Assembly: GCF_000368265.1 (NCBI RefSeq) | Contig: NZ_KB851219.1 | Coordinates: 693,856 to 757,855 of the forward strand | Length of the DNA: 64,000 nucleotides | Reading direction: 5' to 3' | From: Acinetobacter brisouisimilis | Lineage (GTDB): Bacteria > Pseudomonadota > Gammaproteobacteria > Pseudomonadales > Moraxellaceae | Notes under the pieces: model-generated | Seen by the model: only the letters and a program-made list of their open reading frames with translations | What the model was told of the DNA's origin: nothing | Databases searched by the model: none | Shown: piece by piece, positions 1 to 10,016 of the stretch | How the letters are laid out: the number at the start of each line of letters is the position of its first letter | Numbering within the stretch: the stretch's first letter is position 1 | Position numbers and translations under genes: made by a program

Positions 1-2
1 AT

Positions 3-87
3 GGGGGCGTGGCGAAATTGGTAGACGCACTGGATTTAGGTTCCAGCGCCGCAAGGTGTAAGAGTTCGAGTCTCTTCGCCCCCACCA
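3..87 (+). tRNA. tRNA-Leu (anticodon UAG)
   Basis: The 7-bp acceptor stem pairs 3-9 (GGGGGCG) with 77-83 (CGCCCCC), followed by discriminator A84 and an encoded CCA at 85-87. The anticodon loop TTTAGGT lies between CTGGA and TCCAG arms, giving anticodon TAG, which reads CUA/CUN leucine codons. A long variable arm and the TTCGAGTC T-loop fit a class II leucine tRNA. Confidence 0.96.
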
Positions 88-96
88 TATTTAAAG

Positions 97-122
97 GCAA
101 GATAGAACATCTTGCTTTTTTT
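97..122 (+). terminator. Rho-independent terminator of the tRNA-Leu gene
   Basis: A perfect 7-bp stem, GCAAGAT (97-103) with ATCTTGC (109-115), has a 5-nt loop and is followed by seven T residues. It lies 10 bases after the tRNA CCA end. Confidence 0.85.
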
Positions 123-219
123 ATGCGCATAAAAAAGAGCCCAACAATGAGCCCTTTTTTCGAGAAATCCTTTTCCTCTCTTGTATTATTTTAGCCAATC
201 AGTATAGAACGCAAAATAA

Positions 220-423
220 TTATGCTTTAAGGTGATCTTCAAATTCCTCACCCAATTGCATTGCTAAAGCATTGCCCGATAAATCATACGTCACCAAACC
301 ATATTCTTTTTTAAAGCTAAAGGTAAATCCTTTACCATCTGCCAAGTTTTTCACTGAATATCCTAATTTTTCTAACCAAATACGAAAGGCAATCAAATTC
401 TTTGCTTTAACAACTTTTTTCAT
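220..423 (-). CDS. small conserved hypothetical protein (67 aa)
   Basis: I do not recognise a family. The 67-residue product is lysine-rich at the N-terminus (MKKVVKAKN), then has an amphipathic segment and an aromatic beta-rich middle (FTFSFKKEYGLVTYDLSG), ending with an acidic tail. The start has a GAGGA-like ribosome site 9 bases upstream. It has no signal peptide or membrane segment, so a small cytosolic protein is expected. It stands alone between the tRNA and gloB, and its codon use looks ordinary for the window. Function unknown. Confidence 0.6.
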   Translation of the reverse strand: MKKVVKAKNLIAFRIWLEKLGYSVKNLADGKGFTFSFKKEYGLVTYDLSGNALAMQLGEEFEDHLKA

Positions 424-599
424 GGCTAAATCCTCAAAACAAAAACAACAAACAATTTTAATTATTTATAAGGCTGTCTTCAGCTTTTTTAAAGGGGGAA
501 TTTATAAATTATTTTGACAACCAACAAAAAAAGATCTGAGTTGCTAAAATAAAGAACAATTTGTGTGCAAATATGTGAATTTTTTTAATCATTTTGCAA

Positions 600-631
600 C
601 TGATATTTTTAATAAAGATTAAAAATATCAG
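600..631. repeat. perfect 14-bp AT-rich inverted repeat
   Basis: Arms CTGATATTTTTAAT (600-613) and its complement (618-631) flank a 4-nt loop. It lies in the 301-bp gap between the small hypothetical gene and gloB, beyond the 3' end of gloB. No T-run follows on either strand, so it is not a classical terminator. I see nothing else in this gap. Confidence 0.5.
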
Positions 632-724
632 TATCTTATATTTTATTTCTTCATTTGGAAGTTGCATGGTCTGGGCTAAAAATCATGATATAAACTATGT
701 AAAAAAATATTACATTAGACCGAT

Positions 725-1474
725 TTAAAAATGATCTTTGAGCTCACGCAAGCGCTGAAACTCTTCAACAGAAGATGCCCGTAAAAATGGATTGGTGGCA
801 AGTTCCTGCTCTATGCTACTTGGTAACGTAATTTTGTCTAAATAGCGTAAATGTTCAACATGATCGGCACGCTGCTGCAAGGCTACATTGTCAGGTTCTA
901 CACTCAGTGCAAATTTGGCATTGGCAAGTGTGTATTCGTGAGTGCAATAGACTTGAGTTTGCGGAGGTAGTGCAGCCAGTCGTTGTAAGGAATGGAACAT
1001 CTGTTCGTAACTGCCTTCAAACATACACCCACAGCCCATGGCAAACAAAGTGTCTCCGACAAAGGCTGCATCGAGGTTTTCAACGTAATACACAATATGT
1101 CCGAGAGTATGCCCAGGAACTTCAATAATTTCCACTTCAAGGTCGTGAAATTTTACTTGGCTATGTTGATCGAGGGGAACACTCAGCATTGGAATTTTAC
1201 TGAGTTCGGCACGTGGTCCATATACAGGAATTGTGTGTGCTGTAAGCAGTGCAGGAACGCCACCAATATGATCTTTGTGCCAGTGTGTCAGCCAGATTTG
1301 ACTTGGTTTGAGTTGCTGCTGTGCACAGTAATCAAGTACCAGTTGCCCTTCAGTCGGATCAATAATGATCACTTCGTGTGAAGGTGTATGCTCAATCAGC
1401 CAGATATAATTTTTTAAATCATTTTTGACATCAATGACGTGAACTTTGTAGGCTGTCATAGCATGGGTATCCAT
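725..1474 (-). CDS. gloB: hydroxyacylglutathione hydrolase (glyoxalase II)
   Basis: Metallo-beta-lactamase-fold enzyme that hydrolyses S-D-lactoylglutathione to lactate and glutathione, the second step of methylglyoxal detoxification in the cytosol. The metal-binding motif THWHKDH is at residues 63-69 (H64, H66, D68, H69). It is followed by PGHTLGH near residue 120, the bridging Asp in FVGDTLFAMGCG, and a late His in CTHEY. At 249 residues it matches the family. An alternative start six codons in (MTAYKVHV, base 1459) is equally plausible because neither start has a strong ribosome site. It is transcribed alone, after cysB on the same strand with a hairpin between them. Confidence 0.9.
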   Translation of the reverse strand: MDTHAMTAYKVHVIDVKNDLKNYIWLIEHTPSHEVIIIDPTEGQLVLDYCAQQQLKPSQIWLTHWHKDHIGGVPALLTAHTIPVYGPRAELSKIPMLSVPLDQHSQVKFHDLEVEIIEVPGHTLGHIVYYVENLDAAFVGDTLFAMGCGCMFEGSYEQMFHSLQRLAALPPQTQVYCTHEYTLANAKFALSVEPDNVALQQRADHVEHLRYLDKITLPSSIEQELATNPFLRASSVEEFQRLRELKDHF

Positions 1475-1518
1475 TTTTATCTTATCTTGTTTTTATTATA
1501 CGTGAAGATGGGATGCAA

Positions 1519-1550
1519 GCCGAACTCCAAAAAAGAGTTGGAGATTCGGC
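1519..1550 (-). terminator. hairpin between cysB and gloB
   Basis: GCCGAACTCCAA (1519-1530) pairs with TTGGAGATTCGGC (1538-1550) with one bulged base. It lies about 30 bases after the cysB stop on the minus strand and probably ends the sulfate operon transcript. No T-run follows the stem, so termination efficiency is uncertain. Confidence 0.45.
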
Positions 1551-1579
1551 ATATAAAAAGTGAAATCTAGCGATTACCA

Positions 1580-2503
1580 TTAATAGTCAGGGTAAGCAAC
1601 TTTTTTAAGTGCCTGAATGTCAGCATCAGGTGAGCATAACGAAATAAATTCATAACCATAACCACGGAGCAAATGCCCTTTGCGAACGGCAATCCATGTG
1701 GTATTTAAACCAAATACATCGGTTTTAATTTGTTTTAAGCGGTAATCACGCTCGCTGTCATATGCCACATCGTTAATAATCCCCACCCCCATGCCGAGTT
1801 CTACATAGGTTTTGATAACATCGGCATCAAGGGCTGACATGACAATATCAACATCGACCTGAGCAGCATCAAATGCTTGGTCGATTTTAGAACGTCCTGT
1901 AAAACCACCATGATAAGTAATTACAGGGTACTGAGCGACATCTTGTAGCGTGATTTCTTTGAGCTGAGCCAATGGATGGTCAAATGGGGTAATCAGGCTA
2001 TGTTGCCAGTTATAGTAGGGCACACTGGCAAGATTATCCTCAGCGATCAGCGATTCGGTTGCAATGCCAATATCTGCTTGGCCTTGTAGCAGCATATTGG
2101 CAATTTCCGAAGGACTGGCTTGTTGTAAAATCAGGTGAACTTTAGGGAATGCTTGCTTAAACAAATTCACAATTGGTGGTAACACATAACGTGCTTGCGT
2201 GTGTGTAGTTGCAATAGTCAATGTGCCTTCATCAACTTTGTTAAAGTCATCGGCAAGACGTTTAATGTTGTCTGCATCAATCAGCATGCGTTCCACAATA
2301 CCCAGTAAAGCCTGACCTGGTTCAGTTAGTCCAAGTAAGCGTTTGCCTTTACGAATAAAAAGTTGTACACCAAGCTCGTCTTCTAAGTCTTTAATATGTT
2401 TGCTGACACCTGACTGGGAGGTGTACAGGGCTGCGGAAGCTTCGGTCAAGTTAAAATCTTGACGTACCGTTTCGCGAATAATGCGTAATTGTTGAAAATT
2501 CAT
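1580..2503 (-). CDS. cysB: CysB-type LysR transcriptional regulator of sulfur assimilation
   Basis: LysR-family activator that in enteric bacteria binds N-acetylserine and switches on sulfate uptake and reduction. The N-terminal winged HTH (residues about 1-60) contains the CysB/Cbl signature: FNLTEASAALYTSQSGVSKHIKDL can be followed through residues 17-40. The periplasmic-binding-like effector domain follows (about 90-300). The 307-residue length is normal for CysB. It is the last gene of the minus-strand run sbp-hydrolase-cysT-cysW-cysA-cysB, 39 bp after cysA, so it probably controls the operon it belongs to. Cbl is a close paralogue; the context and single copy here favour CysB. Confidence 0.88.
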   Translation of the reverse strand: MNFQQLRIIRETVRQDFNLTEASAALYTSQSGVSKHIKDLEDELGVQLFIRKGKRLLGLTEPGQALLGIVERMLIDADNIKRLADDFNKVDEGTLTIATTHTQARYVLPPIVNLFKQAFPKVHLILQQASPSEIANMLLQGQADIGIATESLIAEDNLASVPYYNWQHSLITPFDHPLAQLKEITLQDVAQYPVITYHGGFTGRSKIDQAFDAAQVDVDIVMSALDADVIKTYVELGMGVGIINDVAYDSERDYRLKQIKTDVFGLNTTWIAVRKGHLLRGYGYEFISLCSPDADIQALKKVAYPDY

Positions 2504-2542
2504 AATTGCTAACCACTAAAAAATCTTAAATTGGGCAAATTG

Positions 2543-3598
2543 TTATGCCGCATGATGTTCAAATAAATGTAAATGATTAATTTTCACCCAAACAGGTTGG
2601 TTAGGTTGAAAGTTTTGTAGCTTGGCTTGCTCTGCCGTTAATACTGCTTCAATAATCTTGCCTTGTCGATCTTGTAACTCAAGAAAAACTTTACCTGCAA
2701 CCCAAACTTCACGCACAAAAGTTGCCTGAATAGCATTGTCTACAGCGTGTTGATAGACATTTAACTCATGTGGGCGTGCAAAAGCGATCAGCGAGCCTTG
2801 AGGGTGATGCGAAGCCAAGTGTAGCCGATCTTCACCTAAAATCAGTGTACCTTGCTGATGCTCGCCTTCAAAACGGTTGGCATGCCCCAAGAAATCAAAC
2901 ACAAACGGTGTTGCAGGTTTTTCATACACTTCGCGTGGTGAGCCAATTTGTTCGATATTACCTTTATTCATCACAACGATTTGATCGGCAACTTCCAAGG
3001 CTTCTTCCTGATCATGGGTGACAAAAATCGAAGTAATGTGCAGTTCATCATGCAAATGACGTAACCAGCGGCGAAGCTCTTTACGAACTTTGGCATCTAA
3101 AGCACCAAAAGGTTCATCCAGTAATAGCACACGTGGCTCAACCGCAAGTGCGCGGGCTAAAGCAATACGCTGACGCTGACCACCTGAAAGTTGTGCAGGG
3201 TAGCGATCTGCTAAAAAACCGAGCTGCACCAGGTCGAGCAGGGCATTGACTCGTTTTTTAATTTCGCTTTCTGATGGGCGAGTGGCGCGTGGACGCACAC
3301 GCAGACCAAACGCTACATTGTCAAATACGCTCATATGGCGAAACAGCGCATAGTGTTGAAATACAAAACCAACTTGGCGCTCACGCACATGGGTATTGGT
3401 GGCATCTTGTCCTTCTAAGATTACCTGACCTGCGTCAGCGCTTTCCAAGCCTGCAATAATCCGTAATAAGGTGGTTTTCCCGCAGCCTGAAGGGCCAAGT
3501 AGAGCAACCAGTTGACCTTCAGGAAAGTCGAGGCTGATATTGTTTAGCGCATGAAATGCACCAAAGTTTTTTTCAATATTTTTAACTTGAATACTCAT
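2543..3598 (-). CDS. cysA: sulfate/thiosulfate ABC transporter ATP-binding protein
   Basis: ATPase subunit that powers sulfate/thiosulfate import through CysT-CysW. Visible motifs are Walker [10 protein letters not shown] near residue 34, the ABC signature [14 protein letters not shown], Walker [14 protein letters not shown], and the H-loop [10 protein letters not shown]-terminal TOBE-like regulatory region (about 240-351) is present, as in CysA. The gene sits 16 bp after cysW and 39 bp before cysB on the same strand. Length 351 is typical. Confidence 0.95.
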   Translation of the reverse strand: MSIQVKNIEKNFGAFHALNNISLDFPEGQLVALLGPSGCGKTTLLRIIAGLESADAGQVILEGQDATNTHVRERQVGFVFQHYALFRHMSVFDNVAFGLRVRPRATRPSESEIKKRVNALLDLVQLGFLADRYPAQLSGGQRQRIALARALAVEPRVLLLDEPFGALDAKVRKELRRWLRHLHDELHITSIFVTHDQEEALEVADQIVVMNKGNIEQIGSPREVYEKPATPFVFDFLGHANRFEGEHQQGTLILGEDRLHLASHHPQGSLIAFARPHELNVYQHAVDNAIQATFVREVWVAGKVFLELQDRQGKIIEAVLTAEQAKLQNFQPNQPVWVKINHLHLFEHHAA

Positions 3599-3614
3599 GA
3601 GGGCACTCCAAAAA

Positions 3615-4502
3615 TTAATTCGTTTTGTCTAACTGCGCGTTGAGTTTTTCCTGACGTACTTCCACCCATGTTTTAATGATCAGGGTAATAATTGCCAGAA
3701 ATGCCAGTAACGATGCCACTGCAAAGGCTGCGCTATAACTGTATTCGTTGTAGAGAATTTCAACATGTAACGGCAGGGTATTGGTTTCACCACGAATATG
3801 CCCCGACACCACAGATACCGCACCAAATTCACCCATTGCCCGTGCATTACACAGAATCACACCGTAGAGCAAACCCCATTTAATATTTGGCAGGGTGATT
3901 TTCCAAAATGTCTGCCATCCCGATGCTCCGAGTAAAATAGCGGCTTCTTCCTCTTCGTTGCCTTGCGCTTGCATCAGCGGAATTAATTCACGGGCAACAA
4001 AGGGCACAGTAATAAACACGGTGGCTAAAATAATGGCAGGAACAGCATATAAAATTTTAATGTCATGCTCTTGCAACCATTCACCCGCCCAACCTTGTGT
4101 TCCAAAAATCAGCACCAGCATCAGACCTGCAATCACAGGAGAAACCGAAAATGGCATATCGATAATGGTGGTTAAAATCGTTTTGCCTTTAAATTGAAAC
4201 TTGGCCACTGTCCAAGCCGCAGCAACACCAAATACTACGTTAATCGGTACGGCAACTACGGCAGTGAGTAAAGTTAGCTTTGCCGCAGACAAAGTATCTG
4301 GATCAACCAAGGCTTGCAGATACACATTGACCCCTTGGTGGAACGCTTCTACAAAGACCAGAATCAGCGGTAAAATCAGTAAACCCAAAAAGCTGATCAG
4401 GGCAATACTCAGTAACAGGTAACGCACCCAGACTGGTTCACGCGTTGCATCACGTTTTTGCAATTGTGCTGCATAGTTTTGGCTATTGCTTAGTGTGCTC
4501 AT
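3615..4502 (-). CDS. cysW: sulfate ABC transporter permease CysW
   Basis: One of two inner-membrane permeases of the sulfate/thiosulfate importer. It has about six hydrophobic segments and the permease EAA loop ([23 protein letters not shown]) that contacts CysA. I place the start at 4502 ([10 protein letters not shown]) and not at the longer in-frame ATG at 4535, because 4502 gives an ATGA overlap with the cysT stop, typical of translational coupling. This gives 295 residues, near the usual CysW length. Confidence 0.93.
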   Translation of the reverse strand: MSTLSNSQNYAAQLQKRDATREPVWVRYLLLSIALISFLGLLILPLILVFVEAFHQGVNVYLQALVDPDTLSAAKLTLLTAVVAVPINVVFGVAAAWTVAKFQFKGKTILTTIIDMPFSVSPVIAGLMLVLIFGTQGWAGEWLQEHDIKILYAVPAIILATVFITVPFVARELIPLMQAQGNEEEEAAILLGASGWQTFWKITLPNIKWGLLYGVILCNARAMGEFGAVSVVSGHIRGETNTLPLHVEILYNEYSYSAAFAVASLLAFLAIITLIIKTWVEVRQEKLNAQLDKTN

Positions 4503-5344
4503 GACGCTACTCTCCCTGTACGACGTGTTGCCCATGCTTGCAAAATATTAATCAGAAATAAAATCGCGAAGGAAATCAGAAGCATGATCACTGCAATGGT
4601 GGTGGCTGCCGCATAATCGTATTCTTCTAAGCGAGAAATGATCATGAGTGGCGCAATTTCGGTTTTAAATGGCTGGTTCCCCGCGATAAAAATAACAGAG
4701 CCGTATTCACCTACACCACGTGCAAACGCCAAAGCAAAACCTGTAAAAATGGCAGGGAGAACGATGGGGAAAATCACATGGCGAATGGTTTGCCAACGAT
4801 TCGCACCAAGTGCTGAAGCTGCTTCTTCAAGTTCGGTTTCCAGATCACTCAGTACAGGCTGAACTGTACGTACCACAAAAGGCAAACCAATAAATACCAG
4901 CGCAAGGGTAATACCAAGTGGAGTGTAGGCAACTTTAATTCCTAACGGTTCTAGGTACTGACCGATCCAGCCTGTGGACGCATATAAAGAGGTTAAGGCA
5001 ATCCCTGCAACCGCGGTTGGCAGTGCAAAAGGTAAATCAATTAAGGCATCGACCACGCGTTTGCCAAAAAATTGATAGCGTACCAAACACCAAGCCAGTA
5101 AAACGCCTAAAAATACATTCAGCAATGCAGCAGCAAGTGCAGTGGTAAAACTCAATTGCAATGCCTTTAAAATGCGTGCAGAGCTGATAATCTCCCAGAA
5201 ACCACTCCAACCAATACCTAACGATTTAATAAATATGGCAGATAATGGTACGAGCACAACGATAGATAGATACAGTAGGGTAAAACCCAAAGAGAGTCCA
5301 AAACCGGGGAGCACCCGTTTACCTTGTAACATGCAATACCTCAA
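4499..5344 (-). CDS. cysT: sulfate ABC transporter permease CysT (CysU)
   Basis: Second permease subunit of the sulfate/thiosulfate importer, with six predicted membrane helices and an EAA loop ([23 protein letters not shown]). The 281-residue length fits the family. The stop overlaps the cysW start by ATGA. The upstream neighbour is the RBBP9-like hydrolase gene, 52 bp away, and sbp precedes that, so this is the usual sbp-cysTWA arrangement with one extra gene inserted. Confidence 0.93.
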   Translation of the reverse strand: MRYCMLQGKRVLPGFGLSLGFTLLYLSIVVLVPLSAIFIKSLGIGWSGFWEIISSARILKALQLSFTTALAAALLNVFLGVLLAWCLVRYQFFGKRVVDALIDLPFALPTAVAGIALTSLYASTGWIGQYLEPLGIKVAYTPLGITLALVFIGLPFVVRTVQPVLSDLETELEEAASALGANRWQTIRHVIFPIVLPAIFTGFALAFARGVGEYGSVIFIAGNQPFKTEIAPLMIISRLEEYDYAAATTIAVIMLLISFAILFLINILQAWATRRTGRVAS

Positions 5345-5396
5345 TGGTGATGATAGGTCACCACAAACAAACTCAGATCAGACATAAATTGCGGAA

Positions 5397-5990
5397 TTAA
5401 TGCGGCAAAGCCGTGCCCAAACAGGGCATTCGCGAACAGGGAGAGAAATAAGGCTGCTCAATAAATGGCAGAATTTGTGGGAAAGCGCCAAAACCCGACG
5501 CCACATTGATATGTCCGACCTGCCCCATATTGAGATACGGAAATTTCCATACCTCTGCCAGATGCAGTGCATCATCAAATGCCAGCCAAGGGTCATTTTC
5601 ACTAATCAGCATCAGGCTTGAGAGTTCAAGCTGAAGCTGTTCAAAATAGTTGAGGTAAGTATTTTGTCCTGCTTGAGCAAAACCTGTTTCACTAAACCGT
5701 GCAGGGTTAGCAGGTGCAACCAAAATCAGATTGTTGATTTTTTCCTGCAATTCAGGATGCTGTGCTAAAGCAGCCAAACTGGTCAGGCAACCGAAACTAT
5801 GTGCAATAACTTGAATCGGTTCATGGATGTTATTGACATGTGCGACCCATTGTTCAATCCATTCTTGTAAAATCGGTTGTTGCCAGTTTTGTTGCACACG
5901 GGAGCTGTTTGGCAACTGGCGTTGTAGCCAAGACTGCCAGTGCTGTTCGTCACTTCCACCGACACCCGATACGATTAAATGATGAATCAT
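5397..5990 (-). CDS. RBBP9/YdeN-family serine hydrolase
   Basis: Small alpha/beta-hydrolase of the RBBP9 (YdeN) family, 197 residues. The nucleophile elbow is HSFGC with Ser65. A later Asp in SENDPWLAF and a His in GHINVASGFG complete the likely catalytic triad; the GHIN(V/A)xSGFG stretch is a family hallmark. No signal peptide, so cytosolic. It lies 27 bp after sbp and 52 bp before cysT, inside the sulfate operon. Its substrate is unknown. The position suggests co-expression under sulfur limitation, perhaps acting on a thioester or sulfate-related ester, but that is only inference. Confidence 0.82.
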   Translation of the reverse strand: MIHHLIVSGVGGSDEQHWQSWLQRQLPNSSRVQQNWQQPILQEWIEQWVAHVNNIHEPIQVIAHSFGCLTSLAALAQHPELQEKINNLILVAPANPARFSETGFAQAGQNTYLNYFEQLQLELSSLMLISENDPWLAFDDALHLAEVWKFPYLNMGQVGHINVASGFGAFPQILPFIEQPYFSPCSRMPCLGTALPH

Positions 5991-6017
5991 GCGCTTACTC
6001 CCGTGTTGCTGAACCCA

Positions 6018-7031
6018 TTATTTCTTGGCGTTGTTGCTTTGAACGATTTGGTCAAACACACCGCCATTTTCAAAGTGTTCTTTCTGAACTTTTTTCCAGC
6101 CGCCAAATTCATGATCAATCGTCACGAGTTTGAGTGGCTTAAAGACACTGCTGTATTTTTTCAGCACGGCTGGGTCGCGTGGACGGTAGAAATTACGTGC
6201 AATAATGTTTTGTCCCGCAGGTGAGTAAAGGAAGTTCAAGTAACCTTTTGCCAGAGCAAGGTTGCCTTTTTTCTGAGCATTCTTTTCAACAATGGCGACA
6301 GGTGGTTCAGTCAAAATGGATAATGACGGTGTGATAATCTCAAATTTACCGGGTTGTTCACGCACAGCTAAATGCGCTTCATTTTCCCAAGCCAACAGCA
6401 CATCACCAATCCCACGTTCAGCAAAGGTTGTGGTTGCACCACGCGCACCCGAATCTAACACTTTGGTGTGTTGGTAGATTTTTGCAACAAACTCACGTGC
6501 GGTTTTGTCGTTGCCACCTGGTTGATGTTTTGCCCATGCCCAAGCTGCAAGATAGTTCCAGCGTGCGCCACCTGAAGTTTTTGGGTTTGGCGTAATAATA
6601 TCGACACCCGGTTTAACGAGGTCATTCCAGTCTTTAATGTGTTTTGGGTTGCCTTTACGAACCAAGAACACAATTGTTGATGTGTATGGTGTTGAGTTTT
6701 GCGGTAGTTTCTTTTGCCAGTCTGGAGGTAACAGTTTGGCTTTGTCTGCAATCACGTCGATATCTGCAGCAAGTGCCAAGGTTACGACATCGGCATTTAA
6801 GCCATCGATCACTGCGCGGGCCTGTTTACCTGAACCACCATGAGATTGACGGAAATTCACATCTTCGCCAGTGTGTTTTTTCCAGTATGTACCAAACTGC
6901 TTGTTAATATCGATATACAATTCGCGTGTTGGATCATAAGAAACATTTAGAAAGTCTTTTGCGGCAAAGCTTACCGACGAGAATGACAATAGTGCTGCGA
7001 GTAATCCGACTTTTAATTGATTTCGTTGCAT
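6018..7031 (-). CDS. sbp: periplasmic sulfate-binding protein
   Basis: Substrate-binding protein for sulfate, delivering it to CysTWA. A Sec signal peptide is visible ([24 protein letters not shown]). The mature protein starts [15 protein letters not shown], a strong Sbp/CysP signature, and contains [10 protein letters not shown] and [13 protein letters not shown], which line the anion site in this family. I chose base 7031 as start because AAGGA lies 8 bases upstream and it puts the signal peptide at the N-terminus; a longer in-frame start at 7076 would add an unlikely leader. This gives 337 residues. First gene of the sulfate operon. Sbp versus CysP (thiosulfate) cannot be settled by eye. 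Confidence 0.92.
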   Translation of the reverse strand: MQRNQLKVGLLAALLSFSSVSFAAKDFLNVSYDPTRELYIDINKQFGTYWKKHTGEDVNFRQSHGGSGKQARAVIDGLNADVVTLALAADIDVIADKAKLLPPDWQKKLPQNSTPYTSTIVFLVRKGNPKHIKDWNDLVKPGVDIITPNPKTSGGARWNYLAAWAWAKHQPGGNDKTAREFVAKIYQHTKVLDSGARGATTTFAERGIGDVLLAWENEAHLAVREQPGKFEIITPSLSILTEPPVAIVEKNAQKKGNLALAKGYLNFLYSPAGQNIIARNFYRPRDPAVLKKYSSVFKPLKLVTIDHEFGGWKKVQKEHFENGGVFDQIVQSNNAKK

Positions 7032-7199
7032 TTTCTTTTCCTTCATATTGGGTGCATCTTTCATGAAAAGAAGCATACGACGAGATTAAAATCTAAAAAA
7101 ATAATAAAAATAGAATTTTATATGAAGAAAAGAGAAATAGAATTTAGATAGAAGTTTTTAAACTAAGCTACAAAATCAATTGCCTAGCAGATAAATCCC

Positions 7200-8015
7200 A
7201 TGCAATGCTTTAAAAATGCACTGGCACAGCCACAAATTTCCTTGCTCGACCGAGCTTTTCATTATGGAGATGGCTGCTTTACCACGGCAAAAATTCTGCA
7301 AAATAAAATTCATTTAAGAGACAGACACTTACAGCGCTTACAAGAGTGTTGTCAGCGTATGGCATTGCAGGTGGATTTGGCGTTGATTGACCAGACATTG
7401 GAGCAGTTAAGTGCACAAGCTGAGCTGAATGGCACACTCAAAATCATCATCAGCCGTGGAGAAGGGCAGCGTGGTTATGCTTTACCTGATCATCCCGCCG
7501 ATGTGTATGTATTTTATTATCCACAAACCGCGGCGGTAGATTGTGGTTTTAGCTATGTATCACAAGTTGGGATACTGGATCAGCGTATCGGTTTAACCAT
7601 GCCACAGCTTTGTGGCTTAAAAACCTTAAACCGTTTAGAACAGGTACTTTTAAAAAAAGAAGCGGTCGAGAAACAACTCGATGAGGCACTGGTTTTAGAT
7701 ATTCAGGGGCGAATTGTTGAAGGAATCAGCAGCAATTGTTTTATTCTGATGAATAATCGGTGGGTGACGCCTGATCTTGAGTATAATGGCGTGCATGGTG
7801 TAATGCGGGCAGAAATTTTGCAACGTATGCAACATGCAGGAATTGAATGCTCTGAAATGGAGTTACTTCAAACTGACCTTCATCAGATTGAAGCATTATT
7901 TTTTTGTAATGCCTTGCATCCAATGCAGATTGCACAGCATTTAATGAACACCAATTTAAGCACTTCTCATGCAATTCAGTTGTTTAAAGACCTTCAACTT
8001 GATCAAATTCAATAA
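7200..8015 (+). CDS. pabC: aminodeoxychorismate lyase
   Basis: PLP-dependent fold IV enzyme that converts 4-amino-4-deoxychorismate to p-aminobenzoate and pyruvate in folate synthesis. The PLP lysine is expected at K141 in GLKTLNRLEQVL. The N-terminal LLDRAFHYGDGCFTT and the late EGISSNCF motif are typical. Length 271 fits. It lies 3 bp before mltG, in the conserved pabC-mltG-tmk order. There is a divergent sulfate operon upstream. Confidence 0.92.
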   Translation: MQCFKNALAQPQISLLDRAFHYGDGCFTTAKILQNKIHLRDRHLQRLQECCQRMALQVDLALIDQTLEQLSAQAELNGTLKIIISRGEGQRGYALPDHPADVYVFYYPQTAAVDCGFSYVSQVGILDQRIGLTMPQLCGLKTLNRLEQVLLKKEAVEKQLDEALVLDIQGRIVEGISSNCFILMNNRWVTPDLEYNGVHGVMRAEILQRMQHAGIECSEMELLQTDLHQIEALFFCNALHPMQIAQHLMNTNLSTSHAIQLFKDLQLDQIQ

Positions 8016-8018
8016 GCT

Positions 8019-9086
8019 ATGGCAAATCTGAAATCCAAAAAATCTAGAAAAAAGCAAACGCCTTTTTTCAAAACAACAAAATTTATTGTGGCATGCGTCG
8101 TGACAGCATGTGTCATTATGTTGTTGGTGTTTTCATCCAGTCTTTGGCGCGCCTATCCTGTTCAGGGTGAGAAGCAATTTGTTTCGATCAATGCAGGAGA
8201 TAACTACTCACGCTTGATTGATCGACTTGCCAGACAGCATAAGGTTCATTTTCCATGGGTGCTGAAAATTTATCAGAAACTGATGATTCATGACACGCTA
8301 AAAGCAGGCGTTTATGAAATCAAGCGTGGCATGAGTGTGCGTCAGGTTTTAAGCATGATGTCAAATTCTGACAATGCGCAAATGAGTCGTATTTTGGTAG
8401 TTGACGGTACAACCTTTAAACAATTGGTTGAGAAATTACGTAAAGATCCATTGATTGAAAAAACAGTGGTTAATTTACCAGAAGATCAAATGGTTCAGGC
8501 ACTTGGCATTCCATATTCAAATCTTGAAGGGTTATTTGCACCCAATACCTATTTTTATAACAAGGGTGAATCTGATAAGAAAATTCTGCTAGATTTGTAT
8601 CAGCATCAAATGGAAAATTTAAATACTGCATGGGAAAATCGTGACCCGAACTTACCATATAAAAATAAATATGAAGCCTTGACCATGGCATCAATTATTG
8701 AAAAAGAAACCAGTCTGAACAGTGAATTAAACCAAGTCGCAGGTGTATTTATTCGTCGTTTGCAACAAGGCATGCGTTTGCAAACCGACCCAACAGTCAT
8801 TTATGGAATGGGTGATAAATACACAGGTAAATTGACGAAAGACGATTTACGTACGCCAACCGCATACAACACTTATACCATGGCAGGCTTGCCGCCAACC
8901 CCGATTGCACTTCCTGGTAAAAAAGCCATTGAAGCTGCCATGCATCCAGATCATTCCGATAATGTCTATTTTGTCGCAACAGGCAATGGTGGGCATAAAT
9001 TTAGTGCAACTTTGGCAGAGCATAACCAAGCAGTACAGCAATATCTTGCAGTTTTAAGAGAGAAGAAAAGTGGAGCAACGCCATAA
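8019..9086 (+). CDS. mltG: endolytic murein transglycosylase MltG
   Basis: Inner-membrane lytic transglycosylase that cuts nascent glycan strands and helps terminate peptidoglycan chains. A single N-terminal membrane anchor spans about residues 20-45 after a lysine-rich cytoplasmic tail. The YceG domain follows, with the catalytic Glu in MASIIEKETSLNSE and the typical RLQQGMRLQTDPTVIYG and NTYTMAGLPPTPI segments. 355 residues is normal. Its stop overlaps the tmk start (TAATG). Confidence 0.93.
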   Translation: MANLKSKKSRKKQTPFFKTTKFIVACVVTACVIMLLVFSSSLWRAYPVQGEKQFVSINAGDNYSRLIDRLARQHKVHFPWVLKIYQKLMIHDTLKAGVYEIKRGMSVRQVLSMMSNSDNAQMSRILVVDGTTFKQLVEKLRKDPLIEKTVVNLPEDQMVQALGIPYSNLEGLFAPNTYFYNKGESDKKILLDLYQHQMENLNTAWENRDPNLPYKNKYEALTMASIIEKETSLNSELNQVAGVFIRRLQQGMRLQTDPTVIYGMGDKYTGKLTKDDLRTPTAYNTYTMAGLPPTPIALPGKKAIEAAMHPDHSDNVYFVATGNGGHKFSATLAEHNQAVQQYLAVLREKKSGATP

Positions 9087-9691
9087 TGTTTATTAGTTTT
9101 GAAGGTACAGAAGGCGTTGGAAAGAGTACCCTGATTCAAAAAATACATGCGCATTTTGAACAGCTTGGACGCGAAGTGGTGCTCACCCGTGAACCAGGTG
9201 GAACACCACTTGCTGAAAGAATTCGGGACTTACTCCTTGCGGTAAACCATGATGAACGAATGTGTGCCGATACTGAGCTATTACTGGTTTATGCGGCGCG
9301 CAGCCAGCATTTGAGTCAAGTGATTTTGCCTGCATTGCAGCAAGGGAAAATTGTCTTGAGTGATCGTTTTTGCGATGCCAGTTTTGCGTATCAGGTCATG
9401 GGGCGTGGGCTTGATGCCAGTAAACTTGAGCTTTTGAACCAGAACTTTGTGAGTTCTATGCCAGATGTTACATTTTGGTTAGATGCACCGATTGAACTTG
9501 GCATGTCACGTGCGCGTGCACGTGGCGAGCTGGATCGCTTTGAACAGGAAAAACTGGAATTTTTTACGCGTGTACGTGAAGGCTACCGAATTTTGCATGA
9601 GAAAAATCCAAAACGTATGATTCGTTTAGATGCAACACAATCTGCTGAACATGTCTTTGAACAGGCAATGCAAGCTTTATTTACAATGTAA
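9086..9691 (+). CDS. tmk: thymidylate kinase
   Basis: Phosphorylates dTMP to dTDP for DNA synthesis. It shows the P-loop EGTEGVGKST at residues 6-15, the DR(Y/F/C) motif in LSDRFCDASFAYQ, and the REPGGTPLAE dTMP-binding stretch. A LID-like region (RARARGELDRFE) carries arginines as in type II enzymes. Length 201 is standard. Translation is probably coupled to mltG through the TAATG overlap. Confidence 0.95.
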   Translation: MFISFEGTEGVGKSTLIQKIHAHFEQLGREVVLTREPGGTPLAERIRDLLLAVNHDERMCADTELLLVYAARSQHLSQVILPALQQGKIVLSDRFCDASFAYQVMGRGLDASKLELLNQNFVSSMPDVTFWLDAPIELGMSRARARGELDRFEQEKLEFFTRVREGYRILHEKNPKRMIRLDATQSAEHVFEQAMQALFTM

Positions 9692-9705
9692 GTTAAGCTA
9701 TTTTT

Positions 9706-9736
9706 ATAGGGGATATGTTAAAAACATATTCCCTAT
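9706..9736 (+). terminator. likely terminator after tmk
   Basis: ATAGGGGATATGT (9706-9718) pairs with ACATATTCCCTAT (9724-9736) with one mismatch and a small A-rich loop. The T-run after it is poor. The rest of the 325-bp gap to gltI is AT-rich and presumably holds the gltI promoter, but I see no clear operator. Confidence 0.5.
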
Positions 9737-10016
9737 AGTTTGTGTTTAAAATGAAATAATAGATTGAAAAATAAATGATTTTTTAAAATAAGAAAAAGTT
9801 CTTAATTTATGAAAAATTAGACTAAAGTCTAATATTGCAACATTTTAGTTCACTCTATGCACCAAATTGGGTATAAAAATACGATTAGTAATTTGAATTA
9901 TAAAATATTACTAAACAATTGGCTTGATATTTGCTTGGGATAAGCAGGTATTTAGTCAAATCCACTTATCAGGATAAAAAATAGCTAAAACAAACAATTA
10001 ATCACAGGAGTGAATA

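Noticed and set aside
130..158. Repeated GAGCCC with flanking A- and T-runs near the tRNA
   Set aside because: The two GAGCCC copies are direct and not inverted, so no stable terminator stem forms; the real terminator is at 97-122.
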